DNA of 64,000 nt from Oreocharis arfaki. Its lineage: Eukaryota; Chordata; Aves; Passeriformes; Paramythiidae. The stretch lies in assembly GCA_013398015.1 (NCBI GenBank), contig VZRR01009797.1, forward strand, positions 186,166 to 250,165, given 5' to 3'. The notes under the pieces were generated by a model. It saw only the letters and a program-made list of their open reading frames with translations. It had not been told where the DNA came from and made no database searches. The position numbers and the translations under genes are program-made. Shown here in pieces: positions 1 through 12,780 of this stretch (position 1 is its first letter; every line of letters starts with the position of its first letter).

Positions 1-3000
1 TTACTGCAGACATACTTTAGCAAGCTGGATTGTTCTCCAGAGGTTAGTCTCCCTCCATTGACCACAGAAAGAGCTTCAGTAACTACTTTACATAGGATGT
101 CTAACTTTTAAATTGCTGAGGTTAGTGAGCTGAGTCCCATTTCAATTCTGCAACTTCAGAAAGGTGGAGAGCTGACTTGAATGGTCGTTTGTTCATTATT
201 TTGCCTGTGCTGTGCTGAGCAGATGTTTCTATTGAGCTGTCCACAATGACTCCAGAACTTCTCCCAAGTGCTTGCCACTAATTCAAAAGTCAGTCATGTG
301 TGAGTAGTTTAGATTGTTCCTCCCAGAAGCCCATTGCATTTGTACTGAATTTTATCAACTGAACTAATACACATTTTTTTCTCCAAATGACCGTGGAAAT
401 CATGTAATGTAGTAATCTAAGTCTAACCATGATGCTTTTAAAAAACATGTGTGCTAGCATATATGGGAAAGCTTCTTGACTCAGATTTTCACTGTATATG
501 CAAAGAATAACAGAAACACAGATTCAGACGATGAAATTAATAGATTCACAATTAAATACCTAGCAGTCTGCCTCAGGAACTCTAAAGAATGACAATTCCC
601 ATCATCAGTTCGAAGCATATAAACACACCTGGTGTTCGTCATCGGACCACAAATAAATATCACCAAGACACATGAAACTGGGCCAGATGGAGCACAAGCC
701 CAATAGGCAGTTATCAAATAAATTAATTAACACTCCAATTAAAATAATTACAATTCTCATCACATACAAATATTGAGTTGTCAGATCTAAACTTTGCTTG
801 GAAATACAGCATTTGCCCATATTGATGGATGGAAGAATCAGAATAACTATTGACTTGAATGCTCAAGGTCTGTTAAACACATCATTCTGGATTCCACCCT
901 TTGTTCCCTGACACATCTGAGTGACATTTGGTTAACGGTTTGGTCTTGATAATATATTTAGTGTAATCTCTTCCACAACATGATTAACTGTACTAGAAAT
1001 GCAGATGAAAATGTGTATTCAGTGCTTTGCAGAGTCACAGATGGGGAGCACTGCCTTCAACCTTTGTAGTTATCTAGGCACAGAAGGAGATAATCCATAC
1101 TCAGTGGCAGACTACCAGAGCTTCTCGTACTACACGTAATGACCACACATAATAGATTTCAGAATAAAAAGCAATTGTCTCATCACGCAATCCAGAGACA
1201 ATAACAATCCCTAATAACTAAAGAAGGGGAGCAACAACTCATTATACAATGCTTAATATGAAGCATTAGAAGATATAATTGCTAAGAGTTCTCACATAGG
1301 TTCAGTCAATAATAGAGGTCAGACATGTAAGAGTAACCTGATTCTGCAAAGAGATGCATATGGATAAATACCCACATGCCCACAGACACACACATAACCC
1401 ACTGTGAACGGCATAATTGAAATCAATTGGCCTGCTCACAGAGTCTATCATTTATTTACTCTGTGGTTTCTCTAAAATGGTCTTGTAACGAGATTGGTTA
1501 GAAAGTAGTCATCAAATGCACTTACATTCGTTACAATGGTGTAAAAAGGCCTCAGTTTATCTAGGAAAGACCCAGGATACCTTAAGTTAAATACATACAT
1601 AAATCTTTGCACAATCAGAGCTTAAGGGCTTTATGCACAAGGTAGTGCTTTCAGATGAAGTAATCTGAGATAAGCAGTTAGCATAATTCATGTTACTAAA
1701 CAAATATGAATAAGGTGAGAAACATGTATTTAAGATAAATTACTCTGAAAAATCCCATTACTTTCTAGCTATATTTCTCCTGTGTGCTTACCTACTTCAC
1801 TCTGATAAGTACATGTTGACGCCTTCTATGCCAAGGAAAATGAAAGTATGTTATTCTCTTTGCTTTAAATTACAAATCCCTAATTTAATAGACCAGGAAA
1901 GCCTGCTCTTCCCTCTTTTTCTCTTCAATAGGACACATCTTCTGTGCAGCAGAAGGTAAGAAAAATTTAGTTATCACTGAATACCGCTATGATGGCTTGC
2001 TGTTCATGGCTGGAGTTTTGGGTAATGGTCACATCTCCTTACATGTGGAGAACACACATGAATTAATGTATCTCCAAAGGCATAGATTGAATCCACTCGT
2101 CCTCCATCAGTCACCATTTATTAATCATGAACACACTGGTCTCAGTTGGCCTATTGGACAGTAGTTCAAGTAGCTGACATTTTCTCATTCCTCTCACCGC
2201 TTTCTTACAAAAACAACCAGACAGGACACAAATGACAGTGCACTGACTGAAGTAATGCAGCAGCCCTTTCCAGCCTGGGCAGGGTTACAGTAGCACTGAG
2301 GAAACATGCTTATATGTGTGGTTGCGTACTTATCACTAAAATAAATTCCTATACTGGAAGTAGAATAAACCACAGAGTAGGGATATTTATGTGACCATCC
2401 TAGTCAGGTTATATCAGTAAAATTACCAGTATGAGAACATACAGGGAAATAAAACTTACTTAATCCATTCATTGTCATGAGCAATGTGCTTGCTTAATCA
2501 TGTTCCCACACAAAAAAAGAACTCAGTTGGCTGAGCTCTCATTCAGCCCTCTCACCCTCCATCCACTCCCATTTATTAGCGATGGAAACCCCCAAATGTG
2601 GTTAGGTATCTTCTTCAAAGAGTCATTTACTACAGAATTCAGCAGGCTTCGTCCTGGGCAGCATGTCACTCAGAGTGCTAAGGAAAGATTGAGTGTGGAA
2701 TCAAAGATGGTGGGGGGCATGAAATAAAATTCTCTGGGAAATTTTAATGTTGTAATATAGGCCTGCCTTCTCATCAGGAACTTCAGAAAAATAAGAAGTT
2801 TAAAAATAAATACTGTCAAAAAAGTACTGAAGCATTTATTTTCCAGGAAAAAGATATCTTCTCAATTTATATAGTACATGATATATTGTGGCATATTGAA
2901 TAGAGGCTGATTTATTAAAATCTGAGTAAGACTGAAAAGTCTAAACAAAGGAATCAGAAGTAAAAATAAAGTATTTTTTTTAATGTTATCAGAGCATCTC

Positions 3001-5965
3001 CTTGCAAAGATTTACCCCAGAAGATTTCATTAGAGCTAATTTATTCATTCAAAGTGTTTCAATTTCAATGAAATTGTGTTTTCCAATAGAAACATTTTCC
3101 CTCAGTTTTTAAGCACCTCTCTTCAATATTTTGCTGAACCTGAAAGCATAATTCTCAATCCTTTCTTCCTGGAGGGAAATTCTCAAGTCCCAGACATGTT
3201 TCATTTGGTTAAACATAGAGATACTTATAATATGTCTTAGTACACTGTGTACATTCCCTGTCAGAAACTTATTTAAATGATTTTTTTTAAACCATTACTG
3301 AAGAATTTTACTTAATAAAACTCCACTCAGTAACTCTAAGCACTACTTTTTCTGACTCAATTTTATGCATGTTTTCAACAGGAAATTTCTAAATTCCTTG
3401 AAAATCTCCACAGATTCAGCATCCAAGCTACTATTTCTGCTGCCTGCCCCTGACATAGAAATTTTCAGATGGAAATTTAATGCTGCGTTGCTAAATGTTT
3501 TCTTTCCTCACAGGCTCATGAAATACTGACAGTATGCCCTGAAGAGGTCAGACCTTGTTCCTATGCAATATTTTCTTCTATGAAACTGTCATAAAAATCT
3601 TTTTTCTTATTTTGTTATCTTATTGGTTATCTCTGGACTGGCTATTCATTTTTTTATGCATGAATACTATTTTCTTTCAGTAAGCACAGTCCAGCTCTCA
3701 TGCAAGGGCCATTCCACAGCACACAGATGAGGGAGGAGAAGCCTTTTGAAGAAGCTGTTGACTGGTTTGCTTCCCTCGGCTGCTCGTTGCCATAACCACC
3801 ACTACATGGTTTGTTTCTCCACTGGCTCAGCAGCACCCATGCACTGAAATGAAAGCTTATTTTGGAGAGGGCTTTTCTTTTAGCTGCTCCTGTGACATGC
3901 ACTATGGACCCATAAGCTGCTCCTTCCACAGCACTGAGGAGGTGGGGGAGAGGAACCAGTGGCAGGACGGATAGGAGAAGAACGAAGCTTCATAAGCCAG
4001 CTTTGCCACTGGAACCTATGTCACCCTGAAAAATGGTTTCAGCCAGCTTTGCTAGTACTGTGGTAATTGTGGTTCCGAAGAATAAGGGCTATATGTCAGT
4101 TACTTAATTTTTATTTTTGTGCTTGACCAGTGTTGAGTAAAATGATAAAGGGTAAAGAAACCAACCAACCCTGAATCCTTCGCCCACACCTGATTAAAAT
4201 CAAATTTTTTTTGTGCAAATTAAAGGAATCCCATGATTTTTGGATGAACTAGAACGGCCAGCGAAAGGGAAGAATGCAATGGAAAGAGAAATGAGTGGCC
4301 GAGGGAGACATCAGAGCCCTCATGAGGCCGACATGAGATTCCCTGTTATCTGCAAGAGGAAAGACACACTGGGTTCTGCTCCTTGCTCTGAAACACAGCT
4401 TAATTATGCTGGCTTCTGTGTCTTTATTTACAACTTTTCAAAATAATGGTGTGGATAAAACTCCTCAGTGACCCCAGAGAGCTTCAGAAAACAGCTGAGG
4501 TGACTGGATTTTTGCTGCTTTTTGTGCTCATCCAGGCTCAAGCTAATATATCTGTGAAGTGCCTGTCTGTCTTTTGTAAGGCCAGAAGTGTTTTACCCCA
4601 TACATTGTGACTCTGGGTGGGACTTTTTAATAGATGAAAAATTAATTAATAACGAAAACTTCATAGTTGCTAAAGGACTAGTCATCGTGTATTGCATAGG
4701 AGGAAGGTTAATGGGACTTTGCAAAGAGAAAGGGAGGGTGGGGAGTGGAAACATGTCTGGAGACTGAAGCCAGGCAAAATCAAAGCAGAAATAAGGTACA
4801 AGGTATTAACAAATGAATGCACCAAATATCTTGTACTGTGAATTTGATCTTGGCCTCCCAAGTTCTTCACTTAGGAAACATTTGTAAATAGAGAACTAGG
4901 AAAAAATTATTTGGACTCATTAGAACTTGAAACTTTAACATAATTAATTGCAATTTATAAGTCTTCAGAAAAATAAAAATATGAAAACCAAAACAAAAAA
5001 ATCGAAAGTGATAAAAAACATTTTCACAAAGCTAATTTTGTGACAAAATAGTCTGAAATGACATGCCAGAATCTGTTTGCCTGTCAGCTCTGCTGCTACG
5101 AAACTCACAAATATGCTATTAGCATTCTAGCACCTCATCCTAGCACTTACTTTCATACAAAATTAGCCCTGCATAAAAGATGTACACACATGTCTTTTTG
5201 TGACATAGCAACGCTGATTTAAAAACTGGAATTCACAGTAACCCAATAAAAATGAGGGCTGTAAATTAACTGGGCATAATGTAGTCTTTGCAGTTCTCCA
5301 GAGGACTTGAATAAATGCAAAAATAAATGAGTAAGAAATGGAAGTGAAAAGAAACAGCCTTTTCTTCAGATGGTCTACATTTCTAATTGAAAATTTTGGC
5401 TCGCATTAGTTGGTGGAAGCATGGAATTCACAGCATGAAAGGTCAATAAATTAGTCTAATACATGGAAAAAATGCCTTACTGGAAAATTTGATGGACACC
5501 ATCAGTTTTAGGGTTACATATTCTGCTTGTTTACCCATTTCAAAGCCCTTTCTAACACTTTAGTCATGGACTAAAAGTCCATCACACTGATTGACAATGA
5601 CCTAATCAGTTCAGGTTCCAAATTAGGAAATACAGGGGATAATTTGTTTGTGTGTATATCCAGTTCACATCACTGGTAGAAAACCCATTTTTGTAGAAGA
5701 ATAATGCTGAAGAGAAGATGCACATTTTATTCTGCAACACTAATAGGCTGTACCAGGGGTATTTTAATGGCTTGGAAAACGTTAGTGGTGTACAAGAACA
5801 GGCAAATTAAAAAGAAGCCTTACAAAACCTACCTGAAACATGTTGACATTTCTCATTTATCTGGTGCTGTTTTATGTAACAATTCACAAGAATTGTATTT
5901 TAGACTATTTTGCGCTTAGCCTCAGAGGAATTCTTTGCTGATTTCTACAGCACAAAATGATTGTA
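1..5965. other. AT-rich unique noncoding sequence, no gene seen
   Basis: I see no gene, RNA gene or recognisable repeat here. Open frames are all under 100 codons and none resembles a known protein. The sequence is AT-rich with scattered A- and T-runs and few CpGs. A weak resemblance between about 2101-2290 and 2557-2690 (both contain a 'ccatttatta' core followed by a 'cctgggcag' core) is too loose to call a duplication. Confidence 0.6.
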
Positions 5966-6072
5966 TTTATGTAGATGCTGAGTCCTTTGGGGGCAAAGAC
6001 GGTCTCTGATCACATCTTTTTCTGGGCCTGGCACAGCGGATTTCATCCTGATGGTGTTGTAATACAAACAAG
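5966..6072 (+). repeat. Ancient L2/CR1-clade LINE or MIR-like SINE 3' tail
   Basis: About 105 bases line up in order with the conserved 3' tail shared by old amniote L2/CR1-type LINEs and the SINEs that borrowed it. A 'ctttgggggcaaagac' block corresponds to the usual 'ctttggggcagggac'. Then come 'ggtctctgatcaca', 'gggcctggcacag' (usual 'cgcctagcacaatg') and a terminal 'taatacaaa'. The match is degenerate, as expected for an insertion tens to hundreds of millions of years old. The exact family cannot be named without a repeat library. No 5' body of the element is visible upstream. Confidence 0.6.
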
Positions 6073-9000
6073 GAACATATTCTAAAGCCAGAAGGTGCAC
6101 TGCAATCACCCACTTTGATCTGCAAAACAAAATGGCTGGGGTTCAGGAGGATCCAAGTCCTGCTTGCTTAGGAAGCAAATGTGAAACAGTCAGTGCAAGG
6201 ACTTTAAAATTTTCCTACATGAAAGTTATTCACCGCTATCAAGCAGCATGTGAATCCTTTTGCATTCAATCCACAAGGTCAAGCCACTTGCTAGTAAAAA
6301 CAATAACGAATAATACCAGAAGCAAGTGAAATACATTTGATTTTCTTCCATTTCATTCTTCTCAGAAACTCAGCAGTGGTTCCGTATGCAATTTGGTGGT
6401 TACATTAAACTACATTTTCAATAGTGTTTAAATTAAAACTATGCACACAGATGTCAGCTGAGATTCTGTATTTGATGGGTCTGATGATAAAATGAAAGCA
6501 AGCTCAACTCAGCATTTAGGAATCCAAGGTCTTTCATCATGGCCAAGGCCTTGCTCTATATAATAAAATTTTTAGACACCTTTTTTTTCTATTATCTGTA
6601 CATGGCTTTGATCTGTTAGATTTTATTACCTGCATAATTTAAGTTCTTAAGGACCACAGCTTTAGATTAGCAAGCAGTCCTTCAACGACTGAAGTGTAGT
6701 GAAGTGTTTTGAGCAGAGCAGCACCTGCTTTGTGGTTTTCACTGGAGTTACTTTTTAGCCATCTGAGGAGTATGAAATGTCTCTTAAAAAAACCCAAAAA
6801 CGTGGCCAGATCAATGTCTGTGACATCTTTTCTCTGCCATAGATTCCATTCAAAAACATTTCACTCGACCCTGTTCCTTAAGTGATATTAATCAGCGCCA
6901 CTTCAGTGATGCTGAGGGAAGAACCTGCACTGAACAGCAGCTGGGGCTCAGACCCGTGCACTTTCTATGATGGAGACCACATGTGCACGAAGTGGGAGGC
7001 GCAAGGCTCTCCACCCACAGGGCGAGACACAGACACAGAGCAACCACAGCCCGTGTGTTACAGGGGGTTTGCTTTGTGCCAGTTTTTCCACAGACTGGAC
7101 ACCCAGTGGCAGCTGGCATGGAGTAGGGGTGCTGCTGCTGGGGTGCTGGTGTTCAGCAGCCCAGAGTGCTGCTGGTTTAGTTTCATCCTAAAGGATTCCA
7201 AATTAGGTGCTCCAAAATCACACAAATATACAGACCGAAGCATATTTAGGTGAGATGACTGGGAAATCTGTTGCAAAAACACAGTTCTGATATGCACAAA
7301 CATGAATTAATGGCATGAATCAACATAGCAGATCTAGATTGTTATCTTAGACTACATAAATTGACCTTAATTTTGAAACAGGACTGCACTGATGTGTGTT
7401 TTTGTAATCTTGAATATCCTTCAAAAGACCATTTTGGCCTAAAGCCATAAAAACATAATCTGCTTTCATTTTTCTTATTTATTACTTTTTAATATTTTCT
7501 CATTCATAAAACTCTAATTTTCATATTCTCCAAGGACATGAAACATGGAAAACAACAGTGATGTGTTGTCTCACTAGTGTCACAGGGATTAGTGTCAGGT
7601 TTAGACTTGGGGTACCTGCTTAGATGTTTAGAATCAGGTCGCGAGGATACCACCAATACTCTTAACAAAAATAAAGTGTCCTCCTAATAAACGCTGTTTC
7701 ACTGTGCCAAAGTCCTGTTGTATGCAGAATGGATTTCTTTAAGCCATTGTTAATTCATCAAGCATGGTTAAAGGTCCCTTAAGCTCTAAGTTTACTATAT
7801 AACAAAGGCAGACTGCCTTGCCAAAACTAGACTTCCAAAATGCGTGGACTTAGCATGTGCCAACCAACAATTTCAAGCATTACATTTTCATTCTTAACCT
7901 TGAAAAGCCAGAAAAGAAAAAGCCAAGCAGGAACATAATAAGGCAAGGGATGAACCAAAGATATTTTAATGAAGTAGATGTTTATGTATTTAAAAAATAT
8001 TCTGTCAAAAAAAAAAAGTCCCCTCTAAGACTTCAGTCTAAGCTTGGCAAAAGAATGACTACTGGTTTTATTTCTATTGCTGCAGCATCTGAGAGGTGTC
8101 ACTGTGGTCAAAAACAACACAACTCTAAAATTCTTTTTCATTGGCTGAACATATTTTATCCAGAAGGTTAGGAAAATTTACTGCTAAGGGTCCCACTGCT
8201 AATGCAGAAGATCTAAATCTTTCAGCTGTCCAAATAAAGCTTAGCTTTATGATTCAGAATGCAAAATGCAAGGTTGAGGAAATATATCCCATACTAAGGA
8301 CAGAAATCCAAACCAGCATCTTGAAAACAAGAAAACGATTTTTTAAGAATACAGGGGGGTTCAGTTTTATTGTAAATATTGTGCAGAACAATCTTCATCT
8401 AAGGAATATGCTTAAATATCTCAGAAGTTGAAAATACCAATGTTTCTGAAAAATACTTAAGATAAGACTCAGAGTGGTGTGGATTATTACCTACTATTTT
8501 GTCTGAAAGTTCATGGAGGTGTAACAGGGAGACTTGTAAAGACTTTGTACGAAATATCAATTAAAAAAAAAAAAAAGAGGCAGACAAACCTTGTAGCACC
8601 CAGGTATACAGGATGATCAGGAGAAAGTACAATCCCCTCTTTTTAGGTGCAGTACAGAAAAAAAGGACAATATTGTTATAGGTACACAGATGTCTGACTG
8701 AATTATTTCATTTTGTTGTGTACATGGGCAGGAGATCTACTGGTGATATATAATTTTGAACTACAAGCAGCTTCCATTTTTGATTCTGTCTTCTTAGCAA
8801 ACAGGTCAGACCCATCCTGATGCTTCCCTCACAGCAGGTAAAAAGGGCAAGCAGGAGTAGGTCAGCATTCACCACATGAAGGTCCTGGTGGGAAAGGATC
8901 TGAGTACTTAGAACATAGGTAAAACTTTGGATTTTTAAGTATTTTAAAGTTCTCAGTACCACTGACAACACAGGATGTGATCATGGATATGCAGGAAGAA

Positions 9001-11854
9001 GTCCATAAAACTGCAGGGACCAATGATGAATTATCCCTTCTGCTCTCCAGATCCCACCATGCTAATTCTGACTCCTGCTTGTATGGGAATGAGAAAGATT
9101 TGTGCCCAAACCAGTGCATATATTTTGCATATAAATACAATATTTATTTTGTACATGAGAATTGTACTTGCACAAGCCAGGAATCACCTTTGTCCAGCCT
9201 GAATACATTTACATCATGCAGCAGGACAATTTCCGAAATTTCTGAGAGATAAGACACTAGCAGCTTTACTAAGAAAGAATTTTGCCTTACAGATTAATGC
9301 AAGTAGCAATCCAGTTTGAAACCCCAGACGATGGATTGTGGGAATGAACCTTTAAGTGCAGCTTGTTCAGGCATGTGCTGGTGTTTGGTGCTGAATAGAG
9401 CTTCAAGTGATGACTGTGGGAAACTTCAAATAATAGCTTCAAGAATTTGCCTGACAATGAGCCTGGAGAAAATTCCCTGGTATTACAAGACATTTTCCTT
9501 TCAAAACAATCACACATTAATCATATATATTATAATGAGTGGTATCACTTCTTCAGTCAAGAAAATTCAATTGCTATATATTTCTAACAGTTGAATCTGG
9601 GCTCAAATCACAGCTGGTAAATACTATTTGCAGTTATCATTTTTCATTGCTTTTCAGCTAGAAGTCTTCAACTTTTTTGGAATGAATAGCCAGAAATATA
9701 TATGTGCTCAGGATATGCATCTGTTTTGCCTGTCACTCAGACAGAGTGGAAGGAAAAAAGCAAGGATGTTTCTGGAAGAAAAAAGCCAGCAATTCCAATT
9801 CAAATCTATAAATTATTTCGTACATTTTCAAGCATGGGATTCATCTAATTCAATGATTGCTTGCAGTGTGAGCACCTACCTTGGAGCTAGTTATCTCAGA
9901 CCTAGTTTACAACAAATTGAGCAAACTAAACAATTTTAAGGTGCAAAAATCCAAACCATTTAAAATATCTACTTTAGGAAGAAATTAATTTGCCCTTTTT
10001 TTTCTTTCCACTGACCATCAAATGATGCCATACAAGTAGGCATCTGCCTTTAGTCCAATTAATTCTATTTTAATTAACTAACAAAATGAAGCTCTATAGA
10101 ATATAAGCAACACTTGGGGTTTTGGAGTGTTTTATTTGAAGGTTTTTTGGTTGGGTTTTTTGTTGACTTTCTTGCCTTCCTATGAAGCACTGCAGTTGTA
10201 CCACAGCTAGCTAAAAGCATTGAAACCCCTTGAGCGGTTTTTTGGCTAAACCACAAGCAGTGGTCATAGGAACATTTTTGCCTTGGCTCAGATTGGCTGA
10301 ACTTTTGGTATTTTTTTGCTCACTATGACGTAGGGAATTAGCTCTTCTTTCTAGGCCCATCTGAACATTGCACACTCTGTTTACAGAGGGAATTGGATTG
10401 GAGGGCTCAGATGATGTTCTCGAGCCCTCTGTTCCCTCACTCCCACAGAAGTATACGATACTGTCAGGCAGATCTTGGTCCAAAAGCTCACTCGACTGCA
10501 AACTCAAGAGTAGTCAGGTTGCCATCAATGGCATGAACTTGAGTTAGGCAAATGTTTATTAAGGGCACATGCAGTCAAGAAAGTATAAAATGAGGCTTTT
10601 CACAAGGAAGACATTTAATTGTATCTCTTCCATTTATCCTGAATTATTTTCCAGAAAGATTATATTTGGCGCCATAATTTTTCTTTGAATAATTCCAAGG
10701 TCCTGCAGAAATAAAAGCAAATACAAGAAACCTAGGAAATTCACCAAGTTTTATGCTAAAGCTATCAAGCCCCAAAGAAGTTTTACTTTTAATATAATCT
10801 GATAAAGTTAGTTTCATGCCCTGTGTAAATTCCCATTGATTCAGAAGGGTGACAGCATCTATTTTACCTGCTAATTAATATCTTTCTGTGATGAGTATGA
10901 ATACAGGGCACAAAATGGAAAGGAGGCTATGAATAACAGGATAGAAAACAAATCAGAAAGTTGCTCGAATTAATGTTGAAGATTTATTGTCAGACCCTCA
11001 TGTTAGTCCATCCTCTGCACAACGTGTAAAAGCAATGAGGAAGCAGAAAGTGTTACGTAGGAATTGCTAAAACTCTGCTTTCATGGGAGGATAATTCCTC
11101 TGGCTTGAGTGCCACAGAAAGCAGGAAAAAGTTTTCAGTCTGGACCAGTCCTTTCAGGCCCTGGAAATGGCAGGTGTATGTAACACCATAGCACGCAGTT
11201 AGGGGTGCAGAACTGAGTGATACCTCGTTCTCTTGAGCAGCACGAGGTAAAGAAGGATATCTTTTAGGTCTGGAAAACCTTCTAAATTATGTCTGGGGAC
11301 TCTTGCTGTTCATTTATTGCTCAAAGCTATTGTGACAGTCTGCATTTCAGTGACAGATCTCTAACTGAGAATCCTCATGTAACACCAGAGTTTATGTAAC
11401 TTAGCAATAGCTAAGTAATAGATAACCTGTGAGCATCTTAAAGTATGATACTTTATGAGCAGATGTTTTTGTGTTTTCCCTTTGTGATTATATATTCAAA
11501 ATCTGTATGCTGTCACAGGAAAGTGAGTGCTGTTAAAATTTGACATCTGAGACCATCCCTCATCCTCTCAGTGTCTTCCTCCTCTCTTGAACAGTAGTTG
11601 AAGAAGTGGGAGGTGATGCATTAAGTCTTGTTAATACTTTTGGTTGGTTTATCCTTTCTGTTTTGACATTGTATCTTGTATCTGTCAATTCTACATATGT
11701 ACATAAAATTGCCTTAAGGAATATATTCAACTGGCATCCAATTTTTAACCAGTGCTGCTCATGAATCATACACAGTATGTATCAGTTCTAAGTGGAAAAG
11801 GCATGGATGTCCATGACTTGCAAATTTCATGAAGCTCATAAATTCTTCTGGAAA
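6073..11854. other. AT-rich unique noncoding sequence, no gene seen
   Basis: No gene is supported. A slightly GC-richer patch at about 6900-7200 is open on both strands (123 codons plus, 75-81 codons minus), but the encoded peptides look random and lack splice context or family resemblance. A-runs near 8010 and 8565 are simple homopolymers with no recognisable retrocopy attached. No other repeat is recognised. Confidence 0.55.
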
Positions 11855-11892
11855 CTTGAAATAATGGCTTGAAATAATGGCTTGAAATAATC
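11855..11892 (+). repeat. 13-bp tandem triplicate
   Basis: The unit 'cttgaaataatgg' occurs head to tail at 11855-11867 and 11868-11880, followed by a partial third copy (cttgaaataat) from 11881. The first two copies are identical. This is a short local duplication, probably replication slippage. Confidence 0.9.
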
Positions 11893-12463
11893 TGGGCTTA
11901 CAGTTTCCACTTATTTTTTGCTGTTACTTTGACTAAGCTCAGACCAAACTTTAGAACTGGCTTTGCCATGAAGAAATCACAAATTGCTTCTGTTTATTTA
12001 TTTTGTTAGAAACTCAGCATTACTAAGCTGAGATAGATTTTATCATTGATTTTACGATGAAAAGAACATAATTTCTGTACATTGACAAGATGAAGGGGAA
12101 GGTTTACTTTCTTAAATTAGCTGTGGAAGTTTGAATCTGAGTTACAGAACTCTGTATGCCACTGATTTCCAGTGGATTTGTGGTATCAAGAAGCATTTTT
12201 GTGCACCAAGACTATATTTTTGTGCTTTTGTTTTTTTTTTTTTTTATATCAGTTCTCTCGTATATTGGGTAACTCTGAGAAAATATCAACGACAGAATTT
12301 AGAGTCCTCTACCTGAGAGCCAAACCAGTACAGATGTTTAAAGACAAGTATGGAGAAAGAACCTCTTGGGAAGATATCTTGGACATGATAATTCTATCAT
12401 CTCAAGAAGGGTTTAACACACAGACTGAGGCTGACCATAATTCCTGAGACTAAACTGATTCAA

Positions 12464-12780
12464 CCCAGAGAAGATTCTGGGGAACCTTACTGTGGCCTTC
12501 CAGTACCTGAAAGGAACCTACCAGAAAGCTCATGAGGGACTTGTTACAAGGGCATGTAGTGACAGGACTAGGGGGAATGCCTCTGAACTGAAAAAACAGA
12601 CGGGTTAGATTAGACATTAGAAAGAAATTCTTTGCTGTGAAGGTGGTGAGGCACTGGAACAGGTTGCCCAGAGAACCTGTGGATGCCCCATCCCTGGAGG
12701 TGTTTAAGGCTGGATTGGGTGGGGCTTCGAGCAACCTGGACTAGCGGAAGGTGTCCTATAGAGATTCTATGATTTAATGA
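12464..12780 (+). mobile_element. CR1 LINE, 5'-truncated 3' end
   Basis: A 5'-truncated chicken-repeat-1 non-LTR retrotransposon, reduced to the last part of ORF2 and the 3' UTR. Diagnostic blocks appear in order: 'ctgtggccttccagtacctgaaa' (interrupted spelling), 'tagtgacaggacta', 'gaaattctttgctgtgaagg', 'gaggcactggaacaggttgc', 'cccagagaacctgtggatgc', 'ccctggaggtgtttaaggc', 'ggaaggtgtcc' and a terminal 'attctatgatt'. The usual stretch between 'ggaaggtgtcc' and the terminal repeat (the 'gatgatctttaaggtcccttccaa' part) is missing, so the element has an internal 3' deletion. It has no coding capacity. CR1 elements usually lack target-site duplications, and none is evident. The subfamily resembles the one forming the outer element at 20.4-21.4 kb. 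Confidence 0.95.

Noticed and set aside
2101..2690. Possible diverged duplication (2101-2290 versus 2557-2690)
   Set aside because: Only short cores are shared and their spacing differs, so chance similarity cannot be excluded.
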